Shown piece after piece: positions 8,676-16,823 of a stretch of DNA of 53,135 nucleotides (its first letter is position 1; every line of letters starts with the position of its first letter). The notes beneath the pieces are model-generated. The model was not told where the DNA came from, made no database searches, and saw nothing but the letters and a program-made list of their open reading frames with translations. The DNA lies in assembly GCA_003577005.1 (NCBI GenBank), contig QEUW01000006.1, forward strand, positions 1 to 53,135, read 5' to 3'. Origin of the DNA: Chloroflexota bacterium (GTDB taxonomy: Bacteria > Chloroflexota > Anaerolineae > Caldilineales > Caldilineaceae). The translations under genes were made by a program, and so were the position numbers.

Positions 8676-10583
8676 TCACGCTTCCAGCGTGCTGGTATCA
8701 CCGAGCGGCTGGCCGGTGATCTGCGCCTTGAGCAGGCGGCGCATGATCTTACCGCTGCGCGTTTTGGGTAGCGTGGCGACGAAGTCGATCTTTTGGGGTA
8801 CAGCAATGGGGCCGACTTCGTGGCGGACGTGCTGTTTGAGTTCGGTTTCCAGCTCGGCCCCATCCTCCACCCCGGCGCGCAGGATGCAGAAGGCGTAGAT
8901 GGCGTTGCCGCGCAGTTCGTCGGGCACACCGATAACAGCGGCTTCGGCCACTTTGGGGTGGCTGACCAGGGCGCTCTCGATTTCGGCGGTGCCCAGACGG
9001 TAGCCGCTCACCTTGATCACATCGTCCATGCGCCCGATGATCCAGAAATAGCCGTCTTCGTCGCGACGGGCGCTGTCGCCGGTGAAGTACCAACCCTGAT
9101 GGGCAAAATCGGCCCAATACGTCTGCTTGAAGCGGTCGGGATCGCCCCAGATAGTGCGAGTCATCCCGGGCCACGGCTGCTTGATAATCAGATAGCCATC
9201 TTCGTTGGCATCGGCTGGGGCGCCATCCTCGCGCACGACATCAGCCAGGATACCGGCAAAGGGGAGGGTGCCGCTGCCCGGTTTGAGCGGCACCACCGGC
9301 GTCGGGGTGATCATAAAGCCGCCGGTCTCGGTCTGCCACCAGGTATCCATGATGGGGCAGCGCTCCTTGCCGATATGTTTGTAATACCAGCGCCACGCTT
9401 CGGGGTTGATCGGTTCACCCACGGAGCCGAGCAGCCGCAGGCTGGACATGGGGTGTTTGTCGGGCCACGATTCGCCAAGCCGCATAAAGCCGCGGATGGC
9501 GGTTGGCGCTGTGTACAGGACGGTGACACCAAACTTCTCAACCAGTTCCCACCAACGGTCTGGGTTGGGATAACCGGGTGCGCCTTCGTACATCAAGCTG
9601 GTGGAGCCGAGGATGAGCGGGCCATAGACAATGTAGCTGTGACCGGTGATCCAGCCGGGGTCGGCGGCGCACCACCAGCGGTCCTCTTCCTTGAGGTCGA
9701 AGACATAGCTCAGGGTCGTGGCAATATGCACCTGGTAGCCGCCACAGGTGTGGAGCTGCCCTTTGGGTTTGCCAGTGCTGCCACTCGTGTAGAGGATAAA
9801 CAGCGGGTCTTCGGCGTCCATCCGCTCGGTTTCGCATTCGGCGCTGGCCTCACGCACCAGGTCGTGCCACCAAAGGTCGCGGCCTTCGGTCCAGTTGACC
9901 TCCTGGCCTGTGCGCTTGAGGACAACCACTTTTTCTACGACCGGCGTCTGGCCCAACGCCTCATCGGTGATATCTTTGAGATTGACCGTCTTACCGCGCA
10001 GCCAGGCGCCGTCACAGGTGACGACAACGCGGCTTTGGGCGTCGTTGATACGGTCAGCCAGCGCCTGTTCGCTAAAACCGCCGTAGACCACGCTGTGGAT
10101 CGCCCCGATCTTGGCGGCAGCGAGCATAGCGATGGGGAGTTCTGGCACGCGGCCCATGTAGATAGTAACGGTATCCCCCTTGTTGACGCCCAGGCTCTTG
10201 AGAACGTTAGCAAAGCGGTTGACCTCATGGTAGAGGTCAAAGTAGGTGAACTGGCGCACCTCGCCATCTTCGGCCTCCCAGATGAGCGCCACTTTGTTCT
10301 TGCGCCAGCTTTGCACATGGCGGTCGAGTGCGTTGTGAACGATGTTAGTCTTGCCGCCAACAAACCACTTGAAAAAGGGTGCTTCGCTTTTGTCGAGCAC
10401 CTGGGTGTAGGGCTCGTACCAGTCGATCATCTCTCTGGCGCGCGCATCCCAGAAGGAGACAGGGTCCTTTGCCGCTTGTTCGCGCACAGACAGGTAATCT
10501 GGAACATTGGCGTTAGCGACCACCGTTGGAGACGGCTCGTAGAGCTCGCTCCGGGTGGCAGCCACGTCGATGCCTTCACTCAT
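8676..10583 (-). CDS. acsA: Acetyl-CoA synthetase (AMP-forming)
   Basis: Converts acetate, ATP and CoA to acetyl-CoA, AMP and pyrophosphate in the cytoplasm. It is 635 residues, slightly shorter than the usual 650. The adenylation loop YTSGSTGKPKGQLHTCGGY, the WWCAADPGWITGHSYIVYGP segment and the DTWWQTETGGFM substrate motif are intact. So are the hinge region (TGDSARRDEDGYFWIIGRMD) and the C-terminal PKTRSGKIMRR, whose lysine is the site regulated by reversible acetylation in this family. The start ATG has AGGAGG 5 bases upstream. The family also includes propionyl-CoA synthetases, but the tryptophan-rich acetate pocket supports acetate. A histone-deacetylase-family protein at 16824-17885 could act on the acetylated lysine; this is inference. 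Confidence 0.95.
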   Translation of the reverse strand: MSEGIDVAATRSELYEPSPTVVANANVPDYLSVREQAAKDPVSFWDARAREMIDWYEPYTQVLDKSEAPFFKWFVGGKTNIVHNALDRHVQSWRKNKVALIWEAEDGEVRQFTYFDLYHEVNRFANVLKSLGVNKGDTVTIYMGRVPELPIAMLAAAKIGAIHSVVYGGFSEQALADRINDAQSRVVVTCDGAWLRGKTVNLKDITDEALGQTPVVEKVVVLKRTGQEVNWTEGRDLWWHDLVREASAECETERMDAEDPLFILYTSGSTGKPKGQLHTCGGYQVHIATTLSYVFDLKEEDRWWCAADPGWITGHSYIVYGPLILGSTSLMYEGAPGYPNPDRWWELVEKFGVTVLYTAPTAIRGFMRLGESWPDKHPMSSLRLLGSVGEPINPEAWRWYYKHIGKERCPIMDTWWQTETGGFMITPTPVVPLKPGSGTLPFAGILADVVREDGAPADANEDGYLIIKQPWPGMTRTIWGDPDRFKQTYWADFAHQGWYFTGDSARRDEDGYFWIIGRMDDVIKVSGYRLGTAEIESALVSHPKVAEAAVIGVPDELRGNAIYAFCILRAGVEDGAELETELKQHVRHEVGPIAVPQKIDFVATLPKTRSGKIMRRLLKAQITGQPLGDTSTLEA

Positions 10584-10632
10584 ATCGTATCCTCCTCTGG
10601 TCGGTAAAGTAGGTGAAGTTGCAATCAGTAAA

Positions 10633-10841
10633 TCATACCCGGTCTAAAATTTCAGGACAAACCTCAAGCCGGCACAATCGTTGAGGTATCGGATCAACCT
10701 GCGGATCGTACGTGATTTTCATCCGCTCTCCTGCTAGAAATAGTAGCTGTAAACCGTCATCACTACGATTTCATCAGCTTCAACAAGTTTACTCAGTTCT
10801 GGGGAAGAGGTCAAAACAACTTTATACTTCGTTGGCTTCAA
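10633..10841 (-). pseudogene. Remnant of a DUF4258-DUF2283 toxin-antitoxin-like pair
   Basis: Two fragments lie in the acs upstream region in the order usual for this pair. The first (about 10734-10841, no ATG, TAG at 10734-10736) ends in VEADEIVVMTVYSYYF, which looks like the last strand of DUF4258 proteins. The second starts at ATG 10722 (GGAG 5 bases upstream) as MKITYDPQVDPIPQRL, like the first strand of DUF2283 proteins (MKITYDPE.D..Y.RL). It loses resemblance after about 16 residues and stops at 10633-10635 after 29. Both are too short to be functional. The call rests on recalled family patterns, so confidence is moderate to low. Confidence 0.4.
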
Positions 10842-10903
10842 CGAAGCTAGGTTGCAAGGTTGGGTTGGCGTCTAGGGAGAGGAGCTACGAAAAAAGTCTT
10901 TTG

Positions 10904-11443
10904 CTACTGGGTTTTGACCGTCGCTTCGAGCTGCGCCACTTTGGCGTTCAGCGCCTCGAGTTGGGCCTGGAGCGCGGTCACCGTCTGCAACAGTTGTGCG
11001 TGGTTTTCGATGACGGTTGCCGGGTCGAGCACATGAGCTGGCGGACATTCCGGCGGGATAAGCCACCAAGACTGAGGCGGCTGCTCCGGTGACTCGCCCG
11101 GCTGTCTCTGGGCGGTTTGGGGTTGTTTACTCGTGCGCTGCATGGCGGCGACGATCATATCGGTGTAGCCTTGGGCAAATCGCTCCCAGAGTTTGAAACT
11201 TTCTTGCATCGCTTTCTCCTGGTAAACCTGGTCTCCTTTTGGGATACACCCCATCGTCAGTTTTAGGAGCGAATCCTTGATAAAGGAGATGGCCTCGGCC
11301 AGATCGGTGAAGCGCAGTTCGGCGCCATCCTGCACACGGCTCACCTGCCCGCGCCATTCAACGCGCGGTTCGCCTTGCTGGTCTTGCCAGAGGTCATGCG
11401 TGAAACGCAGCACAAATGACGCGGTTTCGCGCTGTGGTTTCAT
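10904..11443 (-). CDS. Hypothetical protein with an N-terminal WRG domain and C-terminal coiled coil (phasin-like layout)
   Basis: The protein has 179 residues. The first 55 (SFVLRFTHDLWQDQQGEPRV, EWRGQVSRVQDGAELRFTDL) form a short strand-rich unit seen, as I recall, in small uncharacterised proteins. The middle has an amphipathic stretch (KAMQESFKLWERFAQGYTDM) like those of phasins and other granule-associated proteins. A Pro/Gln-rich linker with WWLIPPECPP follows, and residues about 145-178 form a heptad coiled coil (LLQTVTALQAQLEALNAKVA). A role on polyhydroxyalkanoate granules would fit the neighbouring acetyl-CoA synthetase but is only an inference. It has its own likely promoter at 11556-11584. 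Confidence 0.6.
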   Translation of the reverse strand: MKPQRETASFVLRFTHDLWQDQQGEPRVEWRGQVSRVQDGAELRFTDLAEAISFIKDSLLKLTMGCIPKGDQVYQEKAMQESFKLWERFAQGYTDMIVAAMQRTSKQPQTAQRQPGESPEQPPQSWWLIPPECPPAHVLDPATVIENHAQLLQTVTALQAQLEALNAKVAQLEATVKTQ

Positions 11444-11820
11444 GGTATGCGGTTCCTTTGAGCAACGGGAGCAGATTCACGCTAATTGGTTGGCCGGATG
11501 GGCGCGAATCAATAGAAACTGCTGATATTTGTACGGTAGCAGAACGTTGGAATTTCTTATAACTCGATCTGCGTTTTTATGCAAATCAGCAAAATCTATA
11601 TGCCAGATGTGCGATCTACAGCAAATGAGCCAAACACTGGGGAACGGCTACCTACGAGTGTAGTAAGGTTCAGTTACAGCGGAGTTGCAGATTTCGTAAG
11701 CAAGATGACAGTCACTGCTTAAACAGAGGCGCCACACGGGTGCGCTGCACCTCAGCGCTACCGGGTATTCAGGGACATCGCACGCCGCGCGTGCAACGCC
11801 CCTACCCCGCAATCACCTGT
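11444..11820. other. Intergenic region with promoter and a dispersed 15-mer
   Basis: This is 377 bases between the coiled-coil gene and the Hsp70-like gene. Beyond the promoter at 11556-11584 it holds CCGCGCGTGCAACGC (11785-11799), repeated exactly at 49498-49512. At this copy the 15-mer sits in a small hairpin, GCACGC-CGC-GCGTGC. No gene is seen. Confidence 0.45.
11556..11584 (-). promoter_or_regulatory. Probable sigma-70-type promoter for the coiled-coil gene
   Basis: On the minus strand TTGCAT (11579-11584) is followed, after exactly 17 bases, by TATAAG (11556-11561). The -10 matches 5 of 6 and the -35 keeps TTG. It lies about 115 bases upstream of the start at 11443. Confidence 0.45.
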
Positions 11821-13230
11821 TCAAATAATCTTGTCACCTGCTCGAACGGCTCCTGCCTCGGCGTATGCACAGAGCGCAAGGCCGCTCGCCACACTGCCAA
11901 ACGTATCGGCCGGAACAATCCGGGCAGTTGGAAACTCACGGGCAAGCATTTGTCGAAAGATGGGGATCACTGAAGAGCCCCCCGTCGTCACCACGACATC
12001 CACATCCTGTTTGGCGACCCCGGCGAGTGCGACCACTTCGCGCACACCCTGGCGCGCCTGAGCCAGTTCTTCGCCAATAGCGAGGTTGAAGTCGGTCCGT
12101 GTGATGTCGATGGCAAGGTCGATCGCATCCGCCTGCATTGCAAGATGCGCCCGCTCCTCATCGGAGAGCACGCGTTTCGCCTGTTCGATCCGTTCAAACA
12201 GAGCAAAACCGTGATTGCGCATAACGAGCGACTCCAGAGCCACAAATTTGTCACAGTCCGGGCTGTACCTCTTCGCCCGCTGGATCACAGCGAGCCGTTC
12301 CGGTCGTGAGAGCAGCGGGATCGTCTGCCAGTGCGCCAGCAGATTGGCCAGATCCTCTGGGAAGGGCAGCGGGCGACCGTCATAGTTGACATCGATCGGT
12401 GACTGGGTCCCAAAGTGTGGAGCGACGCTGCTACGCATCAGCGTGCTGTCAAGGTCATCACCGCCAACGGCCACACCGTGTGTCGCCAGGATCTCGCGTG
12501 CTCCCGTTGCATCGCTGCGCAGGACTGTAAAGTCGAGCGTGCCACCACCAAAGTCGAAGATAAGCGCCGTCTCCGGTTGTTGCGTCTGACTCAGGTAGGT
12601 ATAAGCCGCCGCCACCGGTTCCGGCGCAAAGGTGACCTGGGTGAACCCGGCCAGTGCGGCTGCTTCGCCCAGCCGTTGCTCGGCCTGGCGATCAGCGGCT
12701 GGGTCGTCGGCAAAGCGCACAGGCCTCCCGATCGTGGCCTGGCGCACCTCGGCCTGCAACGTAGCCTCGGCCTGGGTGCGAACATGGCTCAAGATCAGGC
12801 TGATCAGTTCCTGAAGCGAGTAGTAGTGACCAAAGATATTGGTCCCCTCATACGAACCGGAGCGCAGACCGGTCTTGATCGACTGGAGCAGCCGCCCCTG
12901 AGCGCCTACATCTTCCTCCACTGTCACATCGTAGATAATGGTAATGGGGCCGTCAGGGTCGAGTGGGCCTTTATATTGTTGCGCAACGGTGTTCTCGATG
13001 GTGCCGACGACCTTCTCTTCATAGACCACCGGGCGACCGGTATCCTCTCGCAAAAAGGTACGTGCAGCTGCAAGCCCCAAAAACACCCGCTGCGTTCGCG
13101 TTACATAGATCAACGAACGCAACAGATGAGGATTAGGGCTCTGCGGCTCCAAAGGAATAAACTGAGTTTGCCGGCCGTCATAAAAAGCAGCCGATGTATG
13201 GGTTGTGCCAAAGTCAATCCCAATTCTCAT
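11821..13230 (-). CDS. Hsp70-family ATPase, YegD-like
   Basis: This is an actin-fold ATPase with only the Hsp70 nucleotide-binding part and no canonical substrate-binding domain. It has 469 residues from ATG 13230 (MRIGIDFGTTHTSAAFYDG), chosen because the 7 codons before it are not family-like. The phosphate-1 loop IGIDFGTTHTSA, the connect-1 region EPVAAAYTYL, the phosphate-2 loop IFDFGGGTLDFTVL and the adenosine motif VVTTGGSSVIPIF are all visible. This layout is that of YegD-like proteins, whose clients are unknown. It lies downstream of the winged-helix/LuxR regulator at 13350-13988 and may be co-transcribed with it. Confidence 0.85.
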   Translation of the reverse strand: MRIGIDFGTTHTSAAFYDGRQTQFIPLEPQSPNPHLLRSLIYVTRTQRVFLGLAAARTFLREDTGRPVVYEEKVVGTIENTVAQQYKGPLDPDGPITIIYDVTVEEDVGAQGRLLQSIKTGLRSGSYEGTNIFGHYYSLQELISLILSHVRTQAEATLQAEVRQATIGRPVRFADDPAADRQAEQRLGEAAALAGFTQVTFAPEPVAAAYTYLSQTQQPETALIFDFGGGTLDFTVLRSDATGAREILATHGVAVGGDDLDSTLMRSSVAPHFGTQSPIDVNYDGRPLPFPEDLANLLAHWQTIPLLSRPERLAVIQRAKRYSPDCDKFVALESLVMRNHGFALFERIEQAKRVLSDEERAHLAMQADAIDLAIDITRTDFNLAIGEELAQARQGVREVVALAGVAKQDVDVVVTTGGSSVIPIFRQMLAREFPTARIVPADTFGSVASGLALCAYAEAGAVRAGDKII

Positions 13231-13349
13231 GGATTCTGCCTTCCTCCTCAAACCGATCTACTGGACCACAAACAAGTCCTACAGTATCCCAACACACACA
13301 ACCAGAAGACCTGCGTGCCCGTCTGCCGGCTGCGCCAATCCTGTGAACT

Positions 13350-13988
13350 TCAGCCGAGGGCAGTTCTGGCCTGCACCGCCAATAATGCGGCCCCCGAGCG
13401 ATTATCGACCCCCAATTTTCGATAGAGATGCTGAAGATGTTTCTTGAACGTTGCCTCGCTGATCTGCAACTTGTGTGCCAGCGCCCGGTTTGTCAGCCGT
13501 GTCGCCCGCTCGTCGCCCAACAGCAGAAAGATTTCCCATTCTCGCCGTGTGAGTCCGGCCCAAGGCTGGCGCATCGGCCCAGAATCGGAGACTGGAGACG
13601 CTGGACCAGGCGGTTCGTGAACAGGTACGGTCTCTCCGGCCTCGGTGTCTGGCGCAAGAGGCTTACTGCGCACAATACGAGCATGGTGCAACAAGTATCC
13701 AAATCCACGCCGGGTTTCGATAAAGATGGGCGCCTGTGCCCGGTCCGCGAGTCGCTGGCGCAGGCGGAAGATCACCAGGTCAACCGCTGCCGGGTCAAAA
13801 TCAGGTGCGGAGGCGGGGTCTTGTGCCGCCGCCGGCCACAAGGTGGCAAGCAACTGGCGTTTTGGCACAACTTGCCCCACATTGCGACCCAGACAGTGGA
13901 TCACACGAAACTCCTGCGGCGAAAGCTGGATCTCCCGGCCATCCAGGTAGATACAACGACGGCGCTCGTCGATTATCAGGTCAGGCAT
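13350..13988 (-). CDS. Transcription factor fusing an OmpR-type winged helix to a LuxR-type HTH
   Basis: It has 212 residues from ATG 13988 (MPDLIIDERR); the 22 codons upstream are not protein-like. Residues about 1-105 are a winged helix of the response-regulator C-terminal type (LDGREIQLSPQEFRVIHCLG, then FRLRQRL and ETRRGFGYLL). A Pro-rich linker leads to a LuxR-type HTH at about 148-205 (LTRREWEIFLLLGDE, LQISEATFKKHLQHLYRKLG). There is no receiver domain, so it is not a classical response regulator, and it has two different DNA-binding domains. A hairpin (14085-14104) lies about 100 bases upstream of the start. Targets unknown. Confidence 0.8.
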   Translation of the reverse strand: MPDLIIDERRRCIYLDGREIQLSPQEFRVIHCLGRNVGQVVPKRQLLATLWPAAAQDPASAPDFDPAAVDLVIFRLRQRLADRAQAPIFIETRRGFGYLLHHARIVRSKPLAPDTEAGETVPVHEPPGPASPVSDSGPMRQPWAGLTRREWEIFLLLGDERATRLTNRALAHKLQISEATFKKHLQHLYRKLGVDNRSGAALLAVQARTALG

Positions 13989-14084
13989 CGGCAGCCTCCT
14001 GAGCAGAGAAAGAACGGGGTTGAGCGCAAGGGCGGTCTGCAGACCGCACGGCACCCAGACCCGACACCGTTCGATTTTGGGTCA

Positions 14085-14104
14085 AGGCCAACCCTTGTTG
14101 GCCT
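14085..14104. other. Perfect 8-bp hairpin upstream of the dual-HTH regulator
   Basis: AGGCCAAC, a CCTT loop, then GTTGGCCT. With no T-tract on either side it is not a good terminator. As an inverted repeat upstream of a regulator gene it could be an operator for autoregulation. Confidence 0.35.
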
Positions 14105-14256
14105 GAGAGAGGATTATATGCACAGCCGGGCCAGAGGGCAATGCTCAAAGAGGAGTAGAAAAGGTGGTAGAATTTGAAATGAACTTGAAAGATTTCTGCT
14201 ATGGACCTGAACGAGACGATCCGGTAAAATAGGAGTAGAGGAAAATGACCGACCAG

Positions 14257-14285
14257 AATAAAACGGGGACCCGTGGGTCCCCGTT
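14257..14285 (-). terminator. Rho-independent terminator of the SARP-type regulator gene
   Basis: A near-perfect 11-base inverted repeat, AACGGGGACCC (14262-14272) and GGGTCCCCGTT (14275-14285), begins 20 bases after the stop of the gene at 14305. Read on the minus strand it is followed by TTTTATT. Strong stem, adequate T-tract. Confidence 0.85.
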
Positions 14286-14304
14286 GTTATTTATCAAGAG
14301 TTGT

Positions 14305-15153
14305 CTAATCAAACTCATCGCGCAAGATTCGTTGGTATAGCTCAGTGGTCTCTGGTAATGGTTCGACACCGAACTCCTCATCGAGCACTTTTACACAGGT
14401 CTCGTAACTCCTGAGCGCCATCGGCCGGTTGCGTTGGATAGCAAAGGCGCGCATCTGGATGCGGTAGGCGTCTTCCCAAACTGGGTCAACCGCAAGGACG
14501 CGCTGGGCCAGGCGCAGGCTTTCCAACGGTGTGCGGTCGAGCAGTAATTCACCCAACGTAGTCATGGTATTGAGGGCCAGGAGTTGCAGCCGCTCGCGTT
14601 CGGCGCTGGTCCAATCTTCGTAGCGCCGTTCGGGAAGGTAATCGCCGTTGTAGAGCGTGATAGCCATCGAGTAACAATCAATGGCTTCATCCAGATTATG
14701 CGCTGCTGTAGCGAATGCGTGATTGCCGGCGGCGACCAACTGCTCGAAGGCATCGGCATCCAGCCAGACATGGTCAAAATCAAGGCCATAGGCCAGACCG
14801 TAACGGCGGGTAAAGCGCGCTTCTTCGCGCGGCCCACGATTGGGTTCCAAGGCCTTATTGAGGGCGTTGAGCGCCACCTTGAAGTCACGGTCGCCACGGT
14901 CGATGTCCATATCCGGCCAGAGCCGATCGATGATCTGCTCCTTGTGGACAAACTGCCGGCGCATAGTGACAAAATACTGAAAGAGATGGATCGCCTTCTC
15001 TCGCCCCCAGGCCGTAACCGGGATCTCCTCTCCGTTGCACCAGACGCGAAAACCGCCCAGCGTCTGCACGCGCACAGCCGCCCTGGCGCTAGGTCGCGCT
15101 GGGGTCTGCGCCAGCAGTTTGTCGATACGCTCTAAGCAGTTTCGATCTTGCAT
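14305..15153 (-). CDS. SARP/BTAD-family transcriptional regulator
   Basis: It has 282 residues from ATG 15153 (MQDRNCLERIDKLLAQ); the ORF upstream of this is implausible. An N-terminal winged helix (VQTLGGFRVWCNGEEIPVTA, WGREKAIHLFQYFV) is followed by the bacterial transcriptional activator domain, a helical repeat region with DGDYLPE-like LYNGDYLPERRYEDW and, at the end, MALRSYETCVKVLDEEFGVE. This is the stand-alone SARP layout, without ATPase or long TPR extension. Such factors activate nearby or distant operons; the target here is unknown. A clear terminator follows. Confidence 0.88.
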   Translation of the reverse strand: MQDRNCLERIDKLLAQTPARPSARAAVRVQTLGGFRVWCNGEEIPVTAWGREKAIHLFQYFVTMRRQFVHKEQIIDRLWPDMDIDRGDRDFKVALNALNKALEPNRGPREEARFTRRYGLAYGLDFDHVWLDADAFEQLVAAGNHAFATAAHNLDEAIDCYSMAITLYNGDYLPERRYEDWTSAERERLQLLALNTMTTLGELLLDRTPLESLRLAQRVLAVDPVWEDAYRIQMRAFAIQRNRPMALRSYETCVKVLDEEFGVEPLPETTELYQRILRDEFD

Positions 15154-15237
15154 GACAAATACCTGAATCAAAGACAGAATGCAGCACGCATCCCTTGTTA
15201 TACGTAATAAGCACACAGCTTGTTACGGCCTAAAATT

Positions 15238-15252
15238 CCGCACTCTGCACTC
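15238..15252. repeat. Dispersed repeat word, copy 1
   Basis: CCGCACTCTGCACTC lies in the spacer between ndk and the SARP gene. The identical 15-mer occurs inside hyuA at 27742-27756. Confidence 0.6.
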
Positions 15253-15256
15253 GCCA

Positions 15257-15703
15257 TTACTCAAAGATCCATGGGTCGTTGGCGCGCTGCCATGTGACCA
15301 GGTCATCGCCAAACCAGAGAGCAATTTCGTTGGCAGCAGTGTCGGGGCCGTCGCTGGCGTGGACGAGGTTGCGCCCAATTTCCAGGCCGAAGTCGGCGCG
15401 GATGGTGCCGGGAGCGGCCTCAGCGGGTTTGGTCGCTCCCACCGTGTTGCGCACCACGGCAATGGCGTTGGTTCCCTCCACGACCATCGCAAGCACCGGT
15501 GCGCTGGTAATGTATTGGATCAGCCCGGCAAAAAAAGGGCGCTGTTCATGGACGGCGTAATGCTTGCGCGCCAGTTCGTCGCTCACCTGCATAAACTTCA
15601 TCGCCACAATTTTCAGACCCCGCCGCTCAAACCGGGCAATGATCTCGCCAATCAACCCACGTTGCACGGCGTCGGGCTTGAGAATGATAAAAGTACGCTC
15701 CAC
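15257..15703 (-). CDS. ndk: Nucleoside diphosphate kinase
   Basis: Transfers the gamma phosphate of ATP to nucleoside diphosphates through a phosphohistidine, balancing nucleotide pools. It has 148 residues, full length, from a GTG at 15703 with GGAG 9 bases upstream. ERTFIILKPDAVQRGLIGEI, the FFAGLIQYITSAPVLAMV segment, the arginine loop (VVRNTVGATKPAEAAPGTIR) and the active-site RNLVHASDG with its catalytic histidine are all intact. It is flanked by a TPR-protein gene and a regulator, with no operon partner of obvious function. Confidence 0.97.
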   Translation of the reverse strand: MERTFIILKPDAVQRGLIGEIIARFERRGLKIVAMKFMQVSDELARKHYAVHEQRPFFAGLIQYITSAPVLAMVVEGTNAIAVVRNTVGATKPAEAAPGTIRADFGLEIGRNLVHASDGPDTAANEIALWFGDDLVTWQRANDPWIFE

Positions 15704-15817
15704 GATTTGTTCTCCTCTCGTCTTTTATTTTTCTTTTGATTGTTCGCACGGAGGTACACGAACTTCTACACAGCATGAGGGGAATTCGATCACGAATTCG
15801 TTTGCCCAGTCTCCCCA

Positions 15818-16636
15818 TCATCTTGTTTCTACCAATGCCGCTTCGCGCTCACTTACGACCAATTCGACCTGTCCTCTTGTAAAGGGGAGGGCCAGCCAGG
15901 TGCGCACAAATTCACCGTCCGGGTCCATAGTGGCGATGGGGTCGCGCGCCAATGCCTTGTCATTGACATCGCCCAGATCATCGAGGACGCTCCAGGCGAT
16001 GATCAGATGTGGGTGGTGTTGGGTCAGATAACGCGCTAATTCGTAGGCTTCTGCTCGCAGCCGTTGTTGCCAGAGCGCGGCCAACAGCCCCACTTGAAAA
16101 TCGATCCGCTGTGGTGCGGCCTGGATGAGTTGGCGGTAGATCGCTCCCGCCCTCCCCCACCGGTAGCCGCGTACATAGATACGGGCGAGACAGGCCAGGT
16201 TCAACGGCTGGACCGCTGGGTTGCCGGCACCTGCATCTGCCGTCCGCAAGAGCGTGCGGTCCAGGCCACCGCGAATCTCTGGTTCATAAGGGTCGGCCTC
16301 AAAGGCGCGCTGCCAGGTAGCGTGCGCCAGCGCCCGCTGGCCGCGCTGTTCGGCTGCCCGCGCCAGCGCCCGCCAGGCCAGCGCATTGGCCGGGTCCGCA
16401 CGCAGCAGGCGGCGCCCCCACTCTTCGCCCTCCGCCCACCGTTTGAGGTGCCAGGCCGCCCGCAAAAGACGCTGATAAGTGGGCAGGTGGCGTGGCAGCC
16501 GGCGCAAGATCACCTGAGCGAGCGTCGCTGCCCGCAACGGCTCATCCAACTGGAGAGCAGCTTCGACCGCGGCGCTCCACGTTGTCAGCGAGGTCACGAT
16601 TGTGTCGGCGTCAGCCGTGCTTGTACCATTGTTCAC
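15818..16636 (-). CDS. TPR-like repeat protein of unknown function
   Basis: This is a 272-residue soluble protein of helical repeats. Alanine/leucine-rich pairs such as LRADPANALAWRALARAAEQ, ALAHATWQRAFEADPYEPEI and YRQLIQAAPQRIDFQVGLL fit the TPR consensus loosely. The C-terminal 40 residues (TMDPDGEFVRTWLALPF) lie outside the repeats. There is no signal peptide or membrane segment. It probably scaffolds protein contacts; the partner is unknown. The nearest plausible partner by position is none in particular. Confidence 0.7.
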   Translation of the reverse strand: MNNGTSTADADTIVTSLTTWSAAVEAALQLDEPLRAATLAQVILRRLPRHLPTYQRLLRAAWHLKRWAEGEEWGRRLLRADPANALAWRALARAAEQRGQRALAHATWQRAFEADPYEPEIRGGLDRTLLRTADAGAGNPAVQPLNLACLARIYVRGYRWGRAGAIYRQLIQAAPQRIDFQVGLLAALWQQRLRAEAYELARYLTQHHPHLIIAWSVLDDLGDVNDKALARDPIATMDPDGEFVRTWLALPFTRGQVELVVSEREAALVETR

Positions 16637-16699
16637 AAATGAGAAGTATCCAAAATGATGGGCGAAATGTCAAGCCGGTGGGCAGTCGTCGCAGGAATT

Positions 16700-16815
16700 C
16701 GACGATAGACCGCGGAGTGGGTGGATAAGGCGGATCTGTACGGATAGCTTAGCAAAAATCCGCGTCTATCCGCCGGAGTGCCCCCTGGGTCTGCCTCATC
16801 CGGGGTCTATCGTCG
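16700..16815. repeat. Intergenic palindrome
   Basis: The outer arms are CGACGATAGACC (16700-16711) and GGTCTATCGTCG (16804-16815), perfectly complementary over 12 bases. Inside are further inverted words (GGCGGAT and GGATAG against ATCCGC and CTATCCGCC). It ends just before the stop of the deacetylase-family gene at 16824 and fills the spacer to the TPR gene. Confidence 0.75.
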
Positions 16816-16823
16816 GTCTTTCA

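Noticed and set aside
8793..10607. Plus-strand 604-codon open frame
   Set aside because: Antisense to acetyl-CoA synthetase, whose motifs are complete.
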